Positions 54,892 to 63,999 of a DNA stretch of 64,000 nt are shown one piece after another (positions within the stretch are counted from its first letter, which is position 1; each line of letters begins with the position of its first letter). A program made the translations under genes and the position numbers. The DNA comes from Neisseria dumasiana (GTDB lineage Bacteria; Pseudomonadota; Gammaproteobacteria; Burkholderiales; Neisseriaceae): the NCBI RefSeq assembly GCF_022870885.1, contig NZ_CP091509.1:2046001-2110000 (forward strand), read 5' to 3'. The notes under the pieces are model-generated. The model saw only the letters and a list, made by a program, of their open reading frames with translations, had not been told where the DNA came from and did not search any database.

Positions 54892-55728
54892 TTAATTTTT
54901 AACCTTAACAAACTTATTGGCTTGTCGATGCAACAAATGTGACATCACGTGCAAATCACGCTCAGTCAATTTCAACGCAGCATCTACCCAAATCGTTGTA
55001 ATATCTATCAGCTCTTTATACGAAACAGGATTACAATAATCTTTCACTTTTCGCATAGCCCGATAACTGTTGGGTGTCTTCTCAACTTTTTCCATATACT
55101 GCAACACTGCATCACGTCCGCAACCTTTTTCGGTCAAAATATCTACCACTCCCATTTCAAAAAGCTGCTCGGCAGTATAGATTTTACCGCTCATAATAAT
55201 TTCTTCAGCCATCCCCGCTCCGACTTTGCGCAACAACATCGAATACGCCCCCATACCCGGGAAAAGGTTAAACATCACTTCCGGCAGACCCATACGGGAA
55301 CCTTTTTCTGCCACCAAAACATTACCCGCCAAAGCACCCTCAAAACCGCCGCCCAAGGCGTCGCCCGCAACACAATTAATCGTAGTTAACTCTTCACACC
55401 CCAAATGAGTCATAACTGCATAAAGAACGTCAATACAATCTGTTGCATAAGCCATTAATGTATCACGATCTCTATTTCTAATTGCCTGAGAAAACAGCTG
55501 TAAATCTCCGCCAAGGTTATACACTCCTGTTATAGCAGAAGTTCCTACAATATATCGGTATTTATCTCCGTTCCGTTTCATTTCTGCGCGCACATCGTCA
55601 AAATATGCCAGCAAACTTTTTAATAATGTTGACGTAAAACACGGCAAAGGCTTGGCTGCCATTTCAACCCAGTCTGCTTTATATTTTTCATCATATGTTA
55701 CACACATATGCTGATAGCGATTATTCAA
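54892..55728 (-). CDS. rpfF: RpfF-like DSF-family signal synthase (crotonase fold)
   Basis: 278-residue crotonase-superfamily protein most like RpfF, which makes cis-2-unsaturated fatty acid signals (DSF) from acyl-ACP. Diagnostic pieces: YNLGGDLQLFSQAIRNRDRD, DALGGGFEGALAGNVLVAEK, GLPEVMFNLFPGMGAYSMLL and ITTIWVDAALKLTERDLHVM. Glu130 and Glu150 lie 20 residues apart, as the catalytic pair Glu141/Glu161 of Xanthomonas RpfF. Start is a TTG at 55728 with AAAGGG six bases ahead; the next ATG (55707) has no ribosome site. No RpfC/RpfG-type sensor genes lie nearby. It is A+T-rich and isolated, suggesting acquisition. An ordinary enoyl-CoA hydratase is less likely. Confidence 0.85.
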   Translation of the reverse strand: MNNRYQHMCVTYDEKYKADWVEMAAKPLPCFTSTLLKSLLAYFDDVRAEMKRNGDKYRYIVGTSAITGVYNLGGDLQLFSQAIRNRDRDTLMAYATDCIDVLYAVMTHLGCEELTTINCVAGDALGGGFEGALAGNVLVAEKGSRMGLPEVMFNLFPGMGAYSMLLRKVGAGMAEEIIMSGKIYTAEQLFEMGVVDILTEKGCGRDAVLQYMEKVEKTPNSYRAMRKVKDYCNPVSYKELIDITTIWVDAALKLTERDLHVMSHLLHRQANKFVKVKN

Positions 55729-55758
55729 CTTAAACCCTTTCTATCCAACACCAGCTAT

Positions 55759-55914
55759 TATAGGCAATCAACTTATTTTTAATACAAAGCAATAAGCCGC
55801 TCACAGTATAAGTCGCACGGAACTGATTCCATTACCGCTTTAATGGCTTATACAATCGTTCTACTTGGGCCAAGGCGCAGGAGTGCCGCAATAAAAATTA
55901 AGTTGATGCCATAT
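55759..55914 (-). repeat. Full-length Correia-like element (156 bp)
   Basis: Inverted ends TATAGGCAATCAACTTATTTT and ATATGGCATCAACTTAATTTT. On the minus strand the core runs TGCGGCAC...GCGCCTTGGCCC, AGTAGAACGATTGTATAAGC, GGAATCAGTTCCGTGCGACT, ACTGTGAGCGGCTTATTGC, in the same order as the classical Correia repeat enclosed element (…GAGAACGATTCTCTAAGG…GAATCGGTTCCGTACTATTT…ACTGTCTGCGGCTTCGTC…). The terminal repeats differ from the meningococcal type. It lies 30 bases upstream of the rpfF-like start and may affect its transcription. Confidence 0.75.
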
Positions 55915-56121
55915 TGCATATAAATTTATTGTTACAGCATGAATACGCGCAGCTCAAAATCAATTTTATGGTTCGATAAATACATTCCACCCAAGCCAAG
56001 ATGTATCAACCTATTTAGCGGAGTAAATTTATTTGCTATATAGATATACTGATGATGACTCTGCGATAAGAAAAGTTCCCTGATCGATTTTTGTTCAACA
56101 TAAAGGCAGAAAAACAAAATA

Positions 56122-56149
56122 AAAAAAGGAAACCGAAGTTTCCTTTTTT
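56122..56149 (-). terminator. rplT terminator
   Basis: AAAAAAGGAAAC-CGAA-GTTTCCTTTTTT: perfect 12-bp stem with U run, about 20 bases past the rplT stop. Confidence 0.85.
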
Positions 56150-56168
56150 AAATTTTAGCAAGCAAATA

Positions 56169-56525
56169 TTAAGCTAAAGCTGCTTTGGCTTTTTCTACCA
56201 AACCTGCAAAAGCTGCTTTATCGAATACAGCCAAATCTGCTAATACTTTACGGTCAATCTCAATAGCAGCACGTTTCAAGCCGTTCATGAATTTGCTGTA
56301 AGACAAACCGTTTTCGCGGGCACCGGCATTAATGCGAACAATCCACAGTTGGCGGAATTGACGTTTGCGTTGACGACGGTCACGATAAGCGTATTGACCG
56401 GCTTTCATTACTGCCTGTTTGGCAACACGATAGACGTTTTTACGACGACCACGATAGCCTTTGGCTAATGCTATTACTTTTTTGTGACGGGCACGTGCGG
56501 TAACACCGCGTTTTACGCGTGGCAT
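56169..56525 (-). CDS. rplT: 50S ribosomal protein L20
   Basis: 118 residues, basic; [20 protein letters not shown] at the start, then [20 protein letters not shown] and the globular C-terminal half ([20 protein letters not shown]). It binds 23S rRNA early in 50S assembly and in other bacteria represses its own operon. Last gene of thrS-infC-rpmI-rplT; 12 bases after rpmI. Confidence 0.98.
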   Translation of the reverse strand: MPRVKRGVTARARHKKVIALAKGYRGRRKNVYRVAKQAVMKAGQYAYRDRRQRKRQFRQLWIVRINAGARENGLSYSKFMNGLKRAAIEIDRKVLADLAVFDKAAFAGLVEKAKAALA

Positions 56526-56537
56526 ATTTCAAACTCC

Positions 56538-56735
56538 TTAAGCGTAGGGTAACATTTTAGCAACAGAAGCCAAATCGCGCTCATTTACCATAGAGGTACC
56601 ACGCAATTGACGTTTGTTTTTAGTGGTTTTTTTGGTCAGAATGTGACGCTTAAACGCATGAGCGCGCTTCACTCCGCCGTTACCCAGTACTTTAAAGCGT
56701 TTTTTAGCGCCCGACTTGGTTTTCATTTTAGGCAT
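56538..56735 (-). CDS. rpmI: 50S ribosomal protein L35
   Basis: 65 residues, highly basic: [20 protein letters not shown], then [20 protein letters not shown] and a C-terminal MLPYA. It matches L35 along its length. It lies between infC and rplT in the classical order. Confidence 0.98.
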   Translation of the reverse strand: MPKMKTKSGAKKRFKVLGNGGVKRAHAFKRHILTKKTTKNKRQLRGTSMVNERDLASVAKMLPYA

Positions 56736-56887
56736 GGGAAAACTACTCCATATTATTTATTAGATAAGGCATAAGGGGTTTTAAAACTGTATTTTAAAAA
56801 CTTGAGACCCAGATACCACGGTTTTTGCCGCAAAAATCAATAATCTTACCCCCGTGCGGCAACGGGAGTAAGCTTTGAATTATAGCT

Positions 56888-57409
56888 TTATTTCTTTTTA
56901 GGCGCAATCATCATAACCATTTGACGCCCTTCCATTTTTGGAAACTGCTCAACGGTTCCGACTTCCGCCAATTCTTCTTTTACCCGCTCCAGCAGTTGTG
57001 CCCCCAATTGTTGGTGAGCCATTTCGCGACCACGGAAACGCAAGGTAACTTTTACCTTATCACCATCTGCCAAGAAGCGGTTGATATTGCGCATCTTGAT
57101 TTGGTAGTCTCCTTCATCGGTACCCGGTCGGAATTTGATTTCTTTAATTTGTACCTGCTTTTGGTTTTTCTTGGCTTCATCGCGCTTTTTGGCTTGTTGG
57201 TATTTATATTTACCAAAATCCATAAGCTTACATACAGGAGGCTTTGCGGTTGGTGAAATTTCTACCAAATCCACGTCCTGTTCCTCCGCCATAGATAAGG
57301 CTTCTTTCAAAGAAACCACACCAAGCTGCTCGCCTGAGCCACTGATTAAGCGCACTTCTTTAGCGGTAATTTCGCCATTAATTCGTGCTTCGCGTTCTTG
57401 TGCGATGAT
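56888..57409 (-). CDS. infC: Translation initiation factor IF-3 (AUC start)
   Basis: 173 residues. In-frame sequence upstream of the first GTG gives [20 protein letters not shown], the conserved IF-3 N-terminus. It begins with ATC at 57409 (followed by a second ATC), six bases after GGAGA. A rare AUU/AUC-type start is the known autoregulation device of infC, since IF-3 itself rejects such starts. Core motifs: [58 protein letters not shown]. It separates subunits and checks start codons. Confidence 0.95.
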   Translation of the reverse strand: MIAQEREARINGEITAKEVRLISGSGEQLGVVSLKEALSMAEEQDVDLVEISPTAKPPVCKLMDFGKYKYQQAKKRDEAKKNQKQVQIKEIKFRPGTDEGDYQIKMRNINRFLADGDKVKVTLRFRGREMAHQQLGAQLLERVKEELAEVGTVEQFPKMEGRQMVMMIAPKKK

Positions 57410-57574
57410 ACTTCTCCTATTAAAAGGTTGATTCAGAAATGTGTTGTTTTAACTAAAATAACACATGATGATTTTAAAATTTCGTGGTTTTCAGACGGCA
57501 CTACTGAATATTACTCTGTTCATAATTTAATGTTGAAAACCACTGTATGTTCAATGTTATCCCAAAACAGCGAT

Positions 57575-59479
57575 TTAAAATTCTGCTTTCAGCTCTTCCT
57601 GTAAACGTGCTACAAACTCTTCAATCTGCATACTACCGAGATCTTCGGCCTTACGGCGTACTGCGACTTTACCGTTTTCTTTTTCATTCTCTCCGACTAC
57701 GATTTGATAAGGATAGCGGTATTGACTATTGTCGCGGATTTTGTAACCGATTTTTTCATTACGCAAATCAAGCTCTGCACGGAATCCAGCTTCACGCAAT
57801 TTTTCTACCACTTCACGACAGTAATCGGCTTGTTTTTCTGTGATGTTCATTACCACCATTTGAACCGGCGCCAACCATAAAGGGAAGGATCCTGCATGGT
57901 TCTCGATCAAAATGCCGATAAAACGCTCCATCGATCCTAAAATGGCGCGATGCAGCATTACCGGTCTGGCACGACCATTGTCTTCGGTTACATATTCTGC
58001 GCCCAAACGTTCCGGCAATACAAAATCCAATTGAATGGTGCCGCACTGCCAAGAACGACCGATAGCATCTTTAATGTGATATTCCACTTTAGGGCCGTAG
58101 AATGCACCCTCTCCCGGCAACTCTTCCCACTCTATACCGCAAGCCATCAAAGCATCCCGCAAACCTTGCTCTGCCTTGTCCCAAATATCGTCAGAACCTG
58201 CCCGCTTTTCCGGTCGAAGGGATAATTTAACGCTAACGTTATCGAAACCGAATTGTTTATAAACTTTCATAACCAATTCGTTAAATGCTTTGGCTTCTTG
58301 GGTAATTTGCTCTTCAGTACAGAAAATGTGAGCATCATCTTGAACAAATCCACGCACCCGCATCAGACCATGTAACGCCCCCGAAGGTTCATTTCGATGA
58401 CAAGACCCGAATTCAGCCAATCTCATCGGCAGGTCACGATACGACCGTAAGCCGTGATTAAAAATCTGCACATGGCCGGGACAGTTCATTGGTTTGACTG
58501 CATACTCGCGTTTTTCCGATGCGGTCAAAAACATGTTGTCTTTATAGTTTTCCCAATGTCCGGACTTTTCCCAAAATGATTTGTCCATAATTTGCGGGGT
58601 TTTTACTTCGCGATAGCCTGCTTCATCTAACTCGCGACGCATATGCTGTTCGATGATTTGCCATAAAGTCCAGCCACGAGGATGCCAAAACACCATGCCC
58701 GGCGCTTCATCTTGAAGATGGAACAAATCAAGTTGCTTGCCTAATTTACGGTGATCGCGCTTTTCGGCCTCTTCCATTCGGATAATGTAGGCTTTTAAGT
58801 CTTCTTTAGTGGCCCACGCAGTACCATAAATACGTTGCAACATTTCATTGTTGCTGTCGCCGCGCCAGTAGGCTCCCGCCAATTTGGTTAATTTGACATT
58901 CTTTAAAAAGCGGGTATTCGGCACATGCGGGCCACGGCACATATCTACATATTCTTGATGATGATACAAACCCATAGCATCGACTTCAGGCATGTCGTCA
59001 ATCAGCCGCAACTTATAATCTTCTCCGCGCGCTTCAAAAGTTTTAATGGTTTCTGCCCGAGGCGTCATTACCTTTATCACATCATAATCTTGAGCAATCA
59101 GCTCCTTCATGCGCGTTTCGATTTTGGCCATATCTTCCGGCGTAAACGGCTTGTCTGTTGCTATGTCATAATAGAAACCGTCTTCAATTACCGGACCGAT
59201 TACCATCTTAGCATCAGGATACAGTTGTTTAACTGCGTGACCAACCAGATGTGCGCAAGAATGGCGGATGATTTCCAATCCCTCTTCATCTTTAGGGGTG
59301 ATAATTTGCACATGTGCATCTGAAGTTATTTTATCGGACGCATCCACCAGTATCCCGTTTACTTTGCCTGCCACGGTAGCTTTTGCCAAACCCGCTCCTA
59401 TTGACGCAGCCACTTCGGCCACACTGACGGGTTGTTCGAACTGACGGACAGAACCGTCCGGCAAAGTAATATTGATCAT
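57575..59479 (-). CDS. thrS: Threonyl-tRNA synthetase
   Basis: 634 residues, class II synthetase. Domains: N-terminal TGS ([20 protein letters not shown]), editing domain with the HXXXH-type [17 protein letters not shown], catalytic core with zinc ligands ([29 protein letters not shown] and the late His region), and anticodon-binding domain. The start at 59479 has GGAG upstream; the longer frame runs through an uptake sequence and tRNA flank. It is first gene of thrS-infC-rpmI-rplT. A 165-base gap to infC holds no clear terminator, so read-through is likely. Confidence 0.97.
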   Translation of the reverse strand: MINITLPDGSVRQFEQPVSVAEVAASIGAGLAKATVAGKVNGILVDASDKITSDAHVQIITPKDEEGLEIIRHSCAHLVGHAVKQLYPDAKMVIGPVIEDGFYYDIATDKPFTPEDMAKIETRMKELIAQDYDVIKVMTPRAETIKTFEARGEDYKLRLIDDMPEVDAMGLYHHQEYVDMCRGPHVPNTRFLKNVKLTKLAGAYWRGDSNNEMLQRIYGTAWATKEDLKAYIIRMEEAEKRDHRKLGKQLDLFHLQDEAPGMVFWHPRGWTLWQIIEQHMRRELDEAGYREVKTPQIMDKSFWEKSGHWENYKDNMFLTASEKREYAVKPMNCPGHVQIFNHGLRSYRDLPMRLAEFGSCHRNEPSGALHGLMRVRGFVQDDAHIFCTEEQITQEAKAFNELVMKVYKQFGFDNVSVKLSLRPEKRAGSDDIWDKAEQGLRDALMACGIEWEELPGEGAFYGPKVEYHIKDAIGRSWQCGTIQLDFVLPERLGAEYVTEDNGRARPVMLHRAILGSMERFIGILIENHAGSFPLWLAPVQMVVMNITEKQADYCREVVEKLREAGFRAELDLRNEKIGYKIRDNSQYRYPYQIVVGENEKENGKVAVRRKAEDLGSMQIEEFVARLQEELKAEF

Positions 59480-59565
59480 CAAGATACTCCAAAACCGACA
59501 AAAGGCCTTTTCAGACGGCCTGATAAAATAATAAACAACAAACATAAGCTTGTTGTTATGCAAAA

Positions 59566-59642
59566 TGGTAGGCATGATTGGATTCGAACCAACGACCCCC
59601 ACCATGTCAAGGTGATGCTCTAACCAACTGAGCTACATGCCT
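59566..59642 (-). tRNA. tRNA-Val (GAC anticodon)
   Basis: Reverse complement AGGCATGTAGCTCAGTTGGT... folds as a full cloverleaf: perfect 7-bp acceptor stem AGGCATG/CATGCCT, D arm GCTC/GAGC, anticodon loop TTGACAT with GAC at 34-36, T arm with GGTTCGAATCC, discriminator A and encoded CCA. GAC reads GUC/GUU valine codons. It is on the same strand as, and just upstream of, thrS. Confidence 0.96.
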
Positions 59643-59872
59643 GTAAAGATGTGAATTATATTGGTGTTTGCACGCTTTTACAAGTTTAGACAGTGTACGA
59701 AGGAATGTTGGGAGAAATCATCTCAACATAAATTTCTCTAAAATTTTCAATAACCGTTGATAGGGAAAATCGAGCGAGAAAACACTATAAATGCATATTA
59801 ATCGTAACCACCATTGCAACTAACCCCAAACTCATTCAACACACAAATGCTGGAGCTTGTATCCGCATTAGC

Positions 59873-59878
59873 TATAAT
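59873..59878 (+). promoter_or_regulatory. -10 box of grxB
   Basis: Perfect TATAAT, 33 bases before the start codon; the -35 region (CTGGAG at a 17-base spacing) is poor. Confidence 0.45.
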
Positions 59879-59911
59879 GTTGACACATTTATCAACAAAG
59901 GAATCAAGGTT

Positions 59912-60559
59912 ATGAAACTCTATATTTATGATCACTGCCCTTTTTGCGTTCGTGCGCGTATGATTTTAGGCATTAAGGGAATAGATGCCGAACAAATCAT
60001 TTTACAGAACGATGACGAGGACACGCCAATTGGAATGATTGGTGCAAAACAGGTGCCTATTTTGCAAAAACAAGATGGCTCATATATGGGTGAAAGTTTA
60101 GATATTGTCCGATATATCGACGGGCTATCAAATGAAGGCCGTCTGAAAGAGGAAATCAGAACAGAAATACAAACTTGGTTAGATAAAGTTAACTCATACT
60201 CATCCAAATTAATCCAGCCACGTACTGTTTTGATCGACTTGCCTGAATTTTCCACTCAAAAAGCCATAGATTATTTTGTGAATAAAAAAGAACAAAATAT
60301 AGGCAGTTTTCAAAACAACTTAGAAAAAACAAATGAATATTTGCAGCAGATTCATCAAGATTTAGCTACATTGGCAGATTTAATTCAGTCTGAACAAGCT
60401 TTGAATAAGGAAATAAGCATGGAAGATATTCATGTATTTCCCATATTGAGAAATCTCACTATTGTGAAAGATATCGTATTTCCTGAAAAAGTCGAGAACT
60501 ATATAAAGAATATGAGCAATTTAACAGGCATCTCTCTATATACAGAAAAAGCTGTTTAA
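59912..60559 (+). CDS. grxB: Glutaredoxin 2 (GrxB)
   Basis: 215 residues. Thioredoxin-like N-terminal domain with the active site CPFC (MKLYIYDHCPFCVRARMIL), the cis-Pro loop (IGAKQVPILQKQDGSYMGES), then an all-helical GST-like C-terminal domain, the GrxB layout. It reduces disulphides with glutathione in the cytosol. An uptake sequence is built into the coding region (codons for EGRLKE). A TATAAT -10 box lies upstream, and a terminator follows. Codon use is more A+T-rich than that of the core genes. Confidence 0.94.
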   Translation: MKLYIYDHCPFCVRARMILGIKGIDAEQIILQNDDEDTPIGMIGAKQVPILQKQDGSYMGESLDIVRYIDGLSNEGRLKEEIRTEIQTWLDKVNSYSSKLIQPRTVLIDLPEFSTQKAIDYFVNKKEQNIGSFQNNLEKTNEYLQQIHQDLATLADLIQSEQALNKEISMEDIHVFPILRNLTIVKDIVFPEKVENYIKNMSNLTGISLYTEKAV

Positions 60560-60578
60560 ATAAATCGCTGATGCAAAA

Positions 60579-60612
60579 TTGCCCCCGACCTTAAGAGCGG
60601 GGGCATTTTTAT
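60579..60612. terminator. Hairpin between grxB and ccoP
   Basis: TGCCCCCG/CGGGGGCA with a short loop and TTTTTATT on one side: strong intrinsic terminator between convergent genes. Confidence 0.85.
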
Positions 60613-60631
60613 TGATAAGCATTACCTATTC

Positions 60632-61996
60632 TTATTCGACTTTGACATCTACTCGACGACCCGAAGCATCATTACCTTTGGCGGCTGTAATATTTTCAGG
60701 TTTTCTCAACTCGATATTTTTTACATCTACGCCTTGAGCTTTCAAAAACGCTTCTACTGCCTGAGCACGCTTTTTAGATAACTCGGCATTAGCTGCCGCA
60801 TTGCCGGTACTATCGGTATAGCCACTCACAACCAGTTTTTTGCCTTCTTTACCTGCTTTAATTAAGTCCGGCAGCACTTTATCTGCATTGGCTGCAATAT
60901 CGCTTTTTCCGGTAGCAAAATAGAAAGTAGCAACGGCTTGTCCCGCCTGAGTATCATAAATAACCTCGGCCTTATCCTCTGCCGGAACTGCTTGAGCAGA
61001 AATATTAGGGGCAGATGCTTCTACCGGTTGCACAGCTTTGGCTTCTGCTTTTTTATCTGAAACCGGTTTTCCGCCTTTGTTAGATAACCCCCAAACATAA
61101 GCAGTCATAATATGCAGCTTATCTTTATCCAAAAAGTTATCCCATGCCGGCATTTGGTTATGGCGACCGTTGGTAATGGTTTCGATAATTGCCTTTTGGG
61201 TTCCGCCCCACAACCATACATTGTCAGTTAGATTTGGGCCCAAACCTTGCACACCTTGACCTTTATCGCCATGACAAGTAAAACAGTTGGCGGGCGCACC
61301 GTTAAACAATGCTTTACCTCGTTCGGCACGGGCTTCATCATATTGATCTTTGCCCTTAGATAAAGACATTACATAGTTTGCAACATCTTTAACCCGCTCC
61401 TCACCCAAAGCAGGACCCCAAGCAGCCATAATACCTACGCGGCCTTTCTTAAGGGTTTCTTTGATTTGCTCAGGTTCTCCACCCCACAACCAATCGTGAT
61501 CCGTCAAGTTGGGAAAACCTTTGGAACCTTTTGCATCTGAACCGTGACACTGAATACAGTAAGTATCAAAAAGATTTTTGCCGATGCGTTGGGCTTGAGG
61601 ATCTTTGGCCACGTCTTCAACAGGCATATTGGCGAACTTAGCATACAGCTTGCCATATTGCTCATCGGCTTTTTTAACTTCTTTTTCATACTGGTTTTGG
61701 CTTGTCCAATTCAAATAGCCTTTGTAATCACCCAAGCCGGGATACAGAAATAAGTATACAGCTCCGAAAACCCAAGTGCCTACATAAAGCCAAAACCACC
61801 AGCGCGGAAGAGGGTTGTTATATTCTTCAATGCCGTCCCACGAATGACCCATGGTTTTAACATCTTCGCCTTTTGGAGGAGCTTTAACTTTATTCTGCGA
61901 AAGTAAAAGCCAAGCCAAACCGATAAAGCTGAGTAAAACGATAACGGCAATATAAATATTCCAGAAATTACTGGTAAATTGGGAAGTTGTGTTCAT
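60632..61996 (-). CDS. ccoP: cbb3 oxidase subunit III CcoP fused to an OmpA-like domain
   Basis: 454 residues. N-terminal FixP part with a membrane helix (about 12-33) and a second one (about 66-86), and two c-heme sites: CIQCH (147-151) and CFTCH (238-242). After a linker (about 308-350) the C-terminal 100 residues form an OmpA-type domain: VVSGYTDSTGNAAANAELSK, KRAQAVEAFLKAQGVDVKNI. Asp395 and Arg410 are 15 residues apart, like the peptidoglycan-binding pair of OmpA. It transfers electrons to CcoN. Start ATG 61996 has GGAG; a GTG six codons earlier is less likely. Last gene of ccoNOQP. Confidence 0.92.
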   Translation of the reverse strand: MNTTSQFTSNFWNIYIAVIVLLSFIGLAWLLLSQNKVKAPPKGEDVKTMGHSWDGIEEYNNPLPRWWFWLYVGTWVFGAVYLFLYPGLGDYKGYLNWTSQNQYEKEVKKADEQYGKLYAKFANMPVEDVAKDPQAQRIGKNLFDTYCIQCHGSDAKGSKGFPNLTDHDWLWGGEPEQIKETLKKGRVGIMAAWGPALGEERVKDVANYVMSLSKGKDQYDEARAERGKALFNGAPANCFTCHGDKGQGVQGLGPNLTDNVWLWGGTQKAIIETITNGRHNQMPAWDNFLDKDKLHIMTAYVWGLSNKGGKPVSDKKAEAKAVQPVEASAPNISAQAVPAEDKAEVIYDTQAGQAVATFYFATGKSDIAANADKVLPDLIKAGKEGKKLVVSGYTDSTGNAAANAELSKKRAQAVEAFLKAQGVDVKNIELRKPENITAAKGNDASGRRVDVKVE

Positions 61997-62026
61997 TATT
62001 TGCTCCGTTGTCACGGGGTAACCGGG

Positions 62027-62194
62027 TTAATGCCCGCTTTTATCGTTATCAGGGGTATCGTTATCTTCCATAATGCTGTTGGCAGCATCATCGTAATTAC
62101 GTTTGTTACGCTTGCTCAATACAATATAAAGAACCAATACGAAACTAATAAATACCCACACCGTAAAAAGCGAGCGAACCCAGTTTATATCCAT
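62027..62194 (-). CDS. ccoQ: cbb3 oxidase subunit CcoQ
   Basis: 55 residues: MDINWVRSLFTVWVFISFVL, then VLYIVLSKRNKRNYDDAANS and an acidic end. One membrane helix and a short charged tail, as in FixQ/CcoQ, which stabilises the oxidase. It lies between ccoO (4 bases downstream of the ccoO stop) and ccoP (30 bases before the ccoP start), as expected. Confidence 0.93.
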   Translation of the reverse strand: MDINWVRSLFTVWVFISFVLVLYIVLSKRNKRNYDDAANSIMEDNDTPDNDKSGH

Positions 62195-62198
62195 GATG

Positions 62199-62810
62199 TT
62201 ACCTTACATTTTTCAGTGCCAAGCCTAATCCTTGCAGATAGGCAATCACCGCATCAAGCTCTGATTTGTTTTCTAATTCTTGAGGGGCTTTTTCAATTTC
62301 TTCATCACTGTAAGGTGTTCCGACTGCACGCAGTGCTTTCATATTGCTAACAGTTGCTTCCACATTAACTTTATTACGAGCCAACCAAGGGAATGCAGGC
62401 ATGTTAGATTCCGGCACAACATCACGGGGATTCAGCAAGTGGATACGGTGCCATTCATCTGAATAACGACCGCCTACACGGGCCAAATCAGGGCCGGTAC
62501 GTTTTGAACCCCATTGGAACGGACGGTCATAAACCGACTCTCCACCCACGGAATAATGGCCATAACGTTCGGTTTCAGCACGGAACGGACGAATCATTTG
62601 AGAGTGGCAGTTATAACACCCTTCACGTACATAGATATCACGTCCTGCCACTTGTAGCGCAGAGTATGGTTTTACACCCTTAATCGGTTCGGTAACCGAC
62701 TTGGTAAAAAACAACGGTACAATTTCGATTAAAAGTCCGAAGCTGATAACCAAGAAAGTGAATACAATCAATACTCCGACTTTTTCTTCGACTAATTGTT
62801 GCAATTTCAT
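62199..62810 (-). CDS. ccoO: cbb3 oxidase subunit II CcoO
   Basis: 203 residues with one N-terminal membrane anchor (about 12-33) and a c-heme site CYNCH in [17 protein letters not shown], a distal Met region ([15 protein letters not shown]), and the FixO pattern [20 protein letters not shown]. It passes electrons to CcoN. The start at 62810 ([14 protein letters not shown]) fits the family; the longer frame overlaps ccoN. It follows ccoN by 28 bases. Confidence 0.96.
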   Translation of the reverse strand: MKLQQLVEEKVGVLIVFTFLVISFGLLIEIVPLFFTKSVTEPIKGVKPYSALQVAGRDIYVREGCYNCHSQMIRPFRAETERYGHYSVGGESVYDRPFQWGSKRTGPDLARVGGRYSDEWHRIHLLNPRDVVPESNMPAFPWLARNKVNVEATVSNMKALRAVGTPYSDEEIEKAPQELENKSELDAVIAYLQGLGLALKNVR

Positions 62811-62838
62811 TTTGGTAGCCTGTCTTTCTTGTATTATT

Positions 62839-63999
62839 TTAGTGGTGTTGCGCTTGTGAAACGGCAGGAATTTCAGCATCAACCGCTTTGCCGCCGATAA
62901 CGGTACGGTAAACGTTGTATGCCATGATCAGCATGCCGCTAAGATACAGCACACCACCGGCAAAACGGATCATATAGAAAGGCATACTGCGTTTTACAGA
63001 CTCAACAAAAGAGTAAGTTAAGGTACCATCATCGTTCAATGCCCCCCACATCAGGCCTTGCATCACGCCTGAAATCCACATTGAAGAGATATACAGAACC
63101 ACGCCGACGGTAGCAATCCAGAAATGCGCCTCAATCAGTTTAATGCTGTGCATTTCTTTGCGGCCGAACAAACGGGGGATCAGGTAGTAAATTGCACCAA
63201 TAGTAACAAAGCCCACCCAACCTAAAGCACCCGAATGTACGTGACCTACGGTCCAATCGGTATAGTGGCTCAAGGCGTTCACTGTTTTGATAGACATCAT
63301 CGGCCCTTCAAAGGTAGACATACCGTAGAAAGACAGAGAAACAACCAAAAACTTCAAGATAGGATCGGTGCGCAGTTTATGCCATGCACCTGAAAGGGTC
63401 ATGATACCGTTGATCATACCGCCCCAAGAAGGTGCAAAAAGAATCAACGACAGAACCATACCCAAAGATTGGGTCCAATCGGGCAATGCAGTGTAGTGCA
63501 GATGGTGAGGGCCTGCCCACATATAGGTAAAAATCAGGGCCCAGAAGTGAACCACAGACAAACGGTAAGAATAAACCGGGCGGCCTGCTTGTTTGGGAAC
63601 GAAGTAATACATCATACCCAAGAAGGCTGCCGTTAAGAAAAAGCCTACCGCGTTGTGACCGTACCACCATTGAACCATGGCATCAATCGCACCTGAATAA
63701 ATCGGGTAAGACTTCATCATGCCCGAAGGAATGCTGAGGTTGTTTACGATGTGCAGCAACGCCACAGCAAGAATGAATGCACCGTAGAACCAGTTTGCAA
63801 CATAGATGTGCTTGATTTTTCGGGTGGCGATGGTTCCGAAGAACACAATGCCATAGGCAACCCACACCAAGGCGATCAGGATATCGATAGGCCATTCCAA
63901 CTCGGCATATTCTTTGCCTTGGGTATAGCCTAAAGGCAACGTGATTGCCGCCAGCACGATAACCAGCTGCCAACCCCAAAAGGTAAAGGCAGGCAGGAA
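62839..63999 (-). CDS. ccoN: cbb3 oxidase catalytic subunit CcoN (5' end missing)
   Basis: C-terminal about 386 residues of the heme-copper oxidase subunit, running off the end of the window. Motifs include the copper-site helix [17 protein letters not shown] with His, [20 protein letters not shown] with the His pair, the [20 protein letters not shown] stretch, and helix-rich membrane segments throughout. It reduces oxygen with high affinity, for microaerobic growth. First gene of the ccoNOQP operon in this orientation. Confidence 0.97.
   Translation of the reverse strand, partial: FLPAFTFWGWQLVIVLAAITLPLGYTQGKEYAELEWPIDILIALVWVAYGIVFFGTIATRKIKHIYVANWFYGAFILAVALLHIVNNLSIPSGMMKSYPIYSGAIDAMVQWWYGHNAVGFFLTAAFLGMMYYFVPKQAGRPVYSYRLSVVHFWALIFTYMWAGPHHLHYTALPDWTQSLGMVLSLILFAPSWGGMINGIMTLSGAWHKLRTDPILKFLVVSLSFYGMSTFEGPMMSIKTVNALSHYTDWTVGHVHSGALGWVGFVTIGAIYYLIPRLFGRKEMHSIKLIEAHFWIATVGVVLYISSMWISGVMQGLMWGALNDDGTLTYSFVESVKRSMPFYMIRFAGGVLYLSGMLIMAYNVYRTVIGGKAVDAEIPAVSQAQHH

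Larger units (their letters stand above)
55729..56168. other. 440-bp gap between rpfF-like gene and rplT
   Basis: It contains a full-length Correia-like element (55759-55914) and the rplT terminator (56122-56149). The remainder is A+T-rich without a supported gene. Confidence 0.55.

Noticed and set aside
54726..54911. 61-codon frame overlapping the end of the rpfF-like gene
   Set aside because: It overlaps the real gene by 20 bases, spans its terminator hairpin and has no ribosome site.
56738..56887. Riboswitch or L20 leader between infC and rpmI
   Set aside because: The gap is short and I see no conserved core; a regulatory pseudoknot cannot be judged by eye.
60632..61996. Third heme site in CcoP
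   Set aside because: Only two CxxCH motifs exist; the C-terminal part is an OmpA-like domain.
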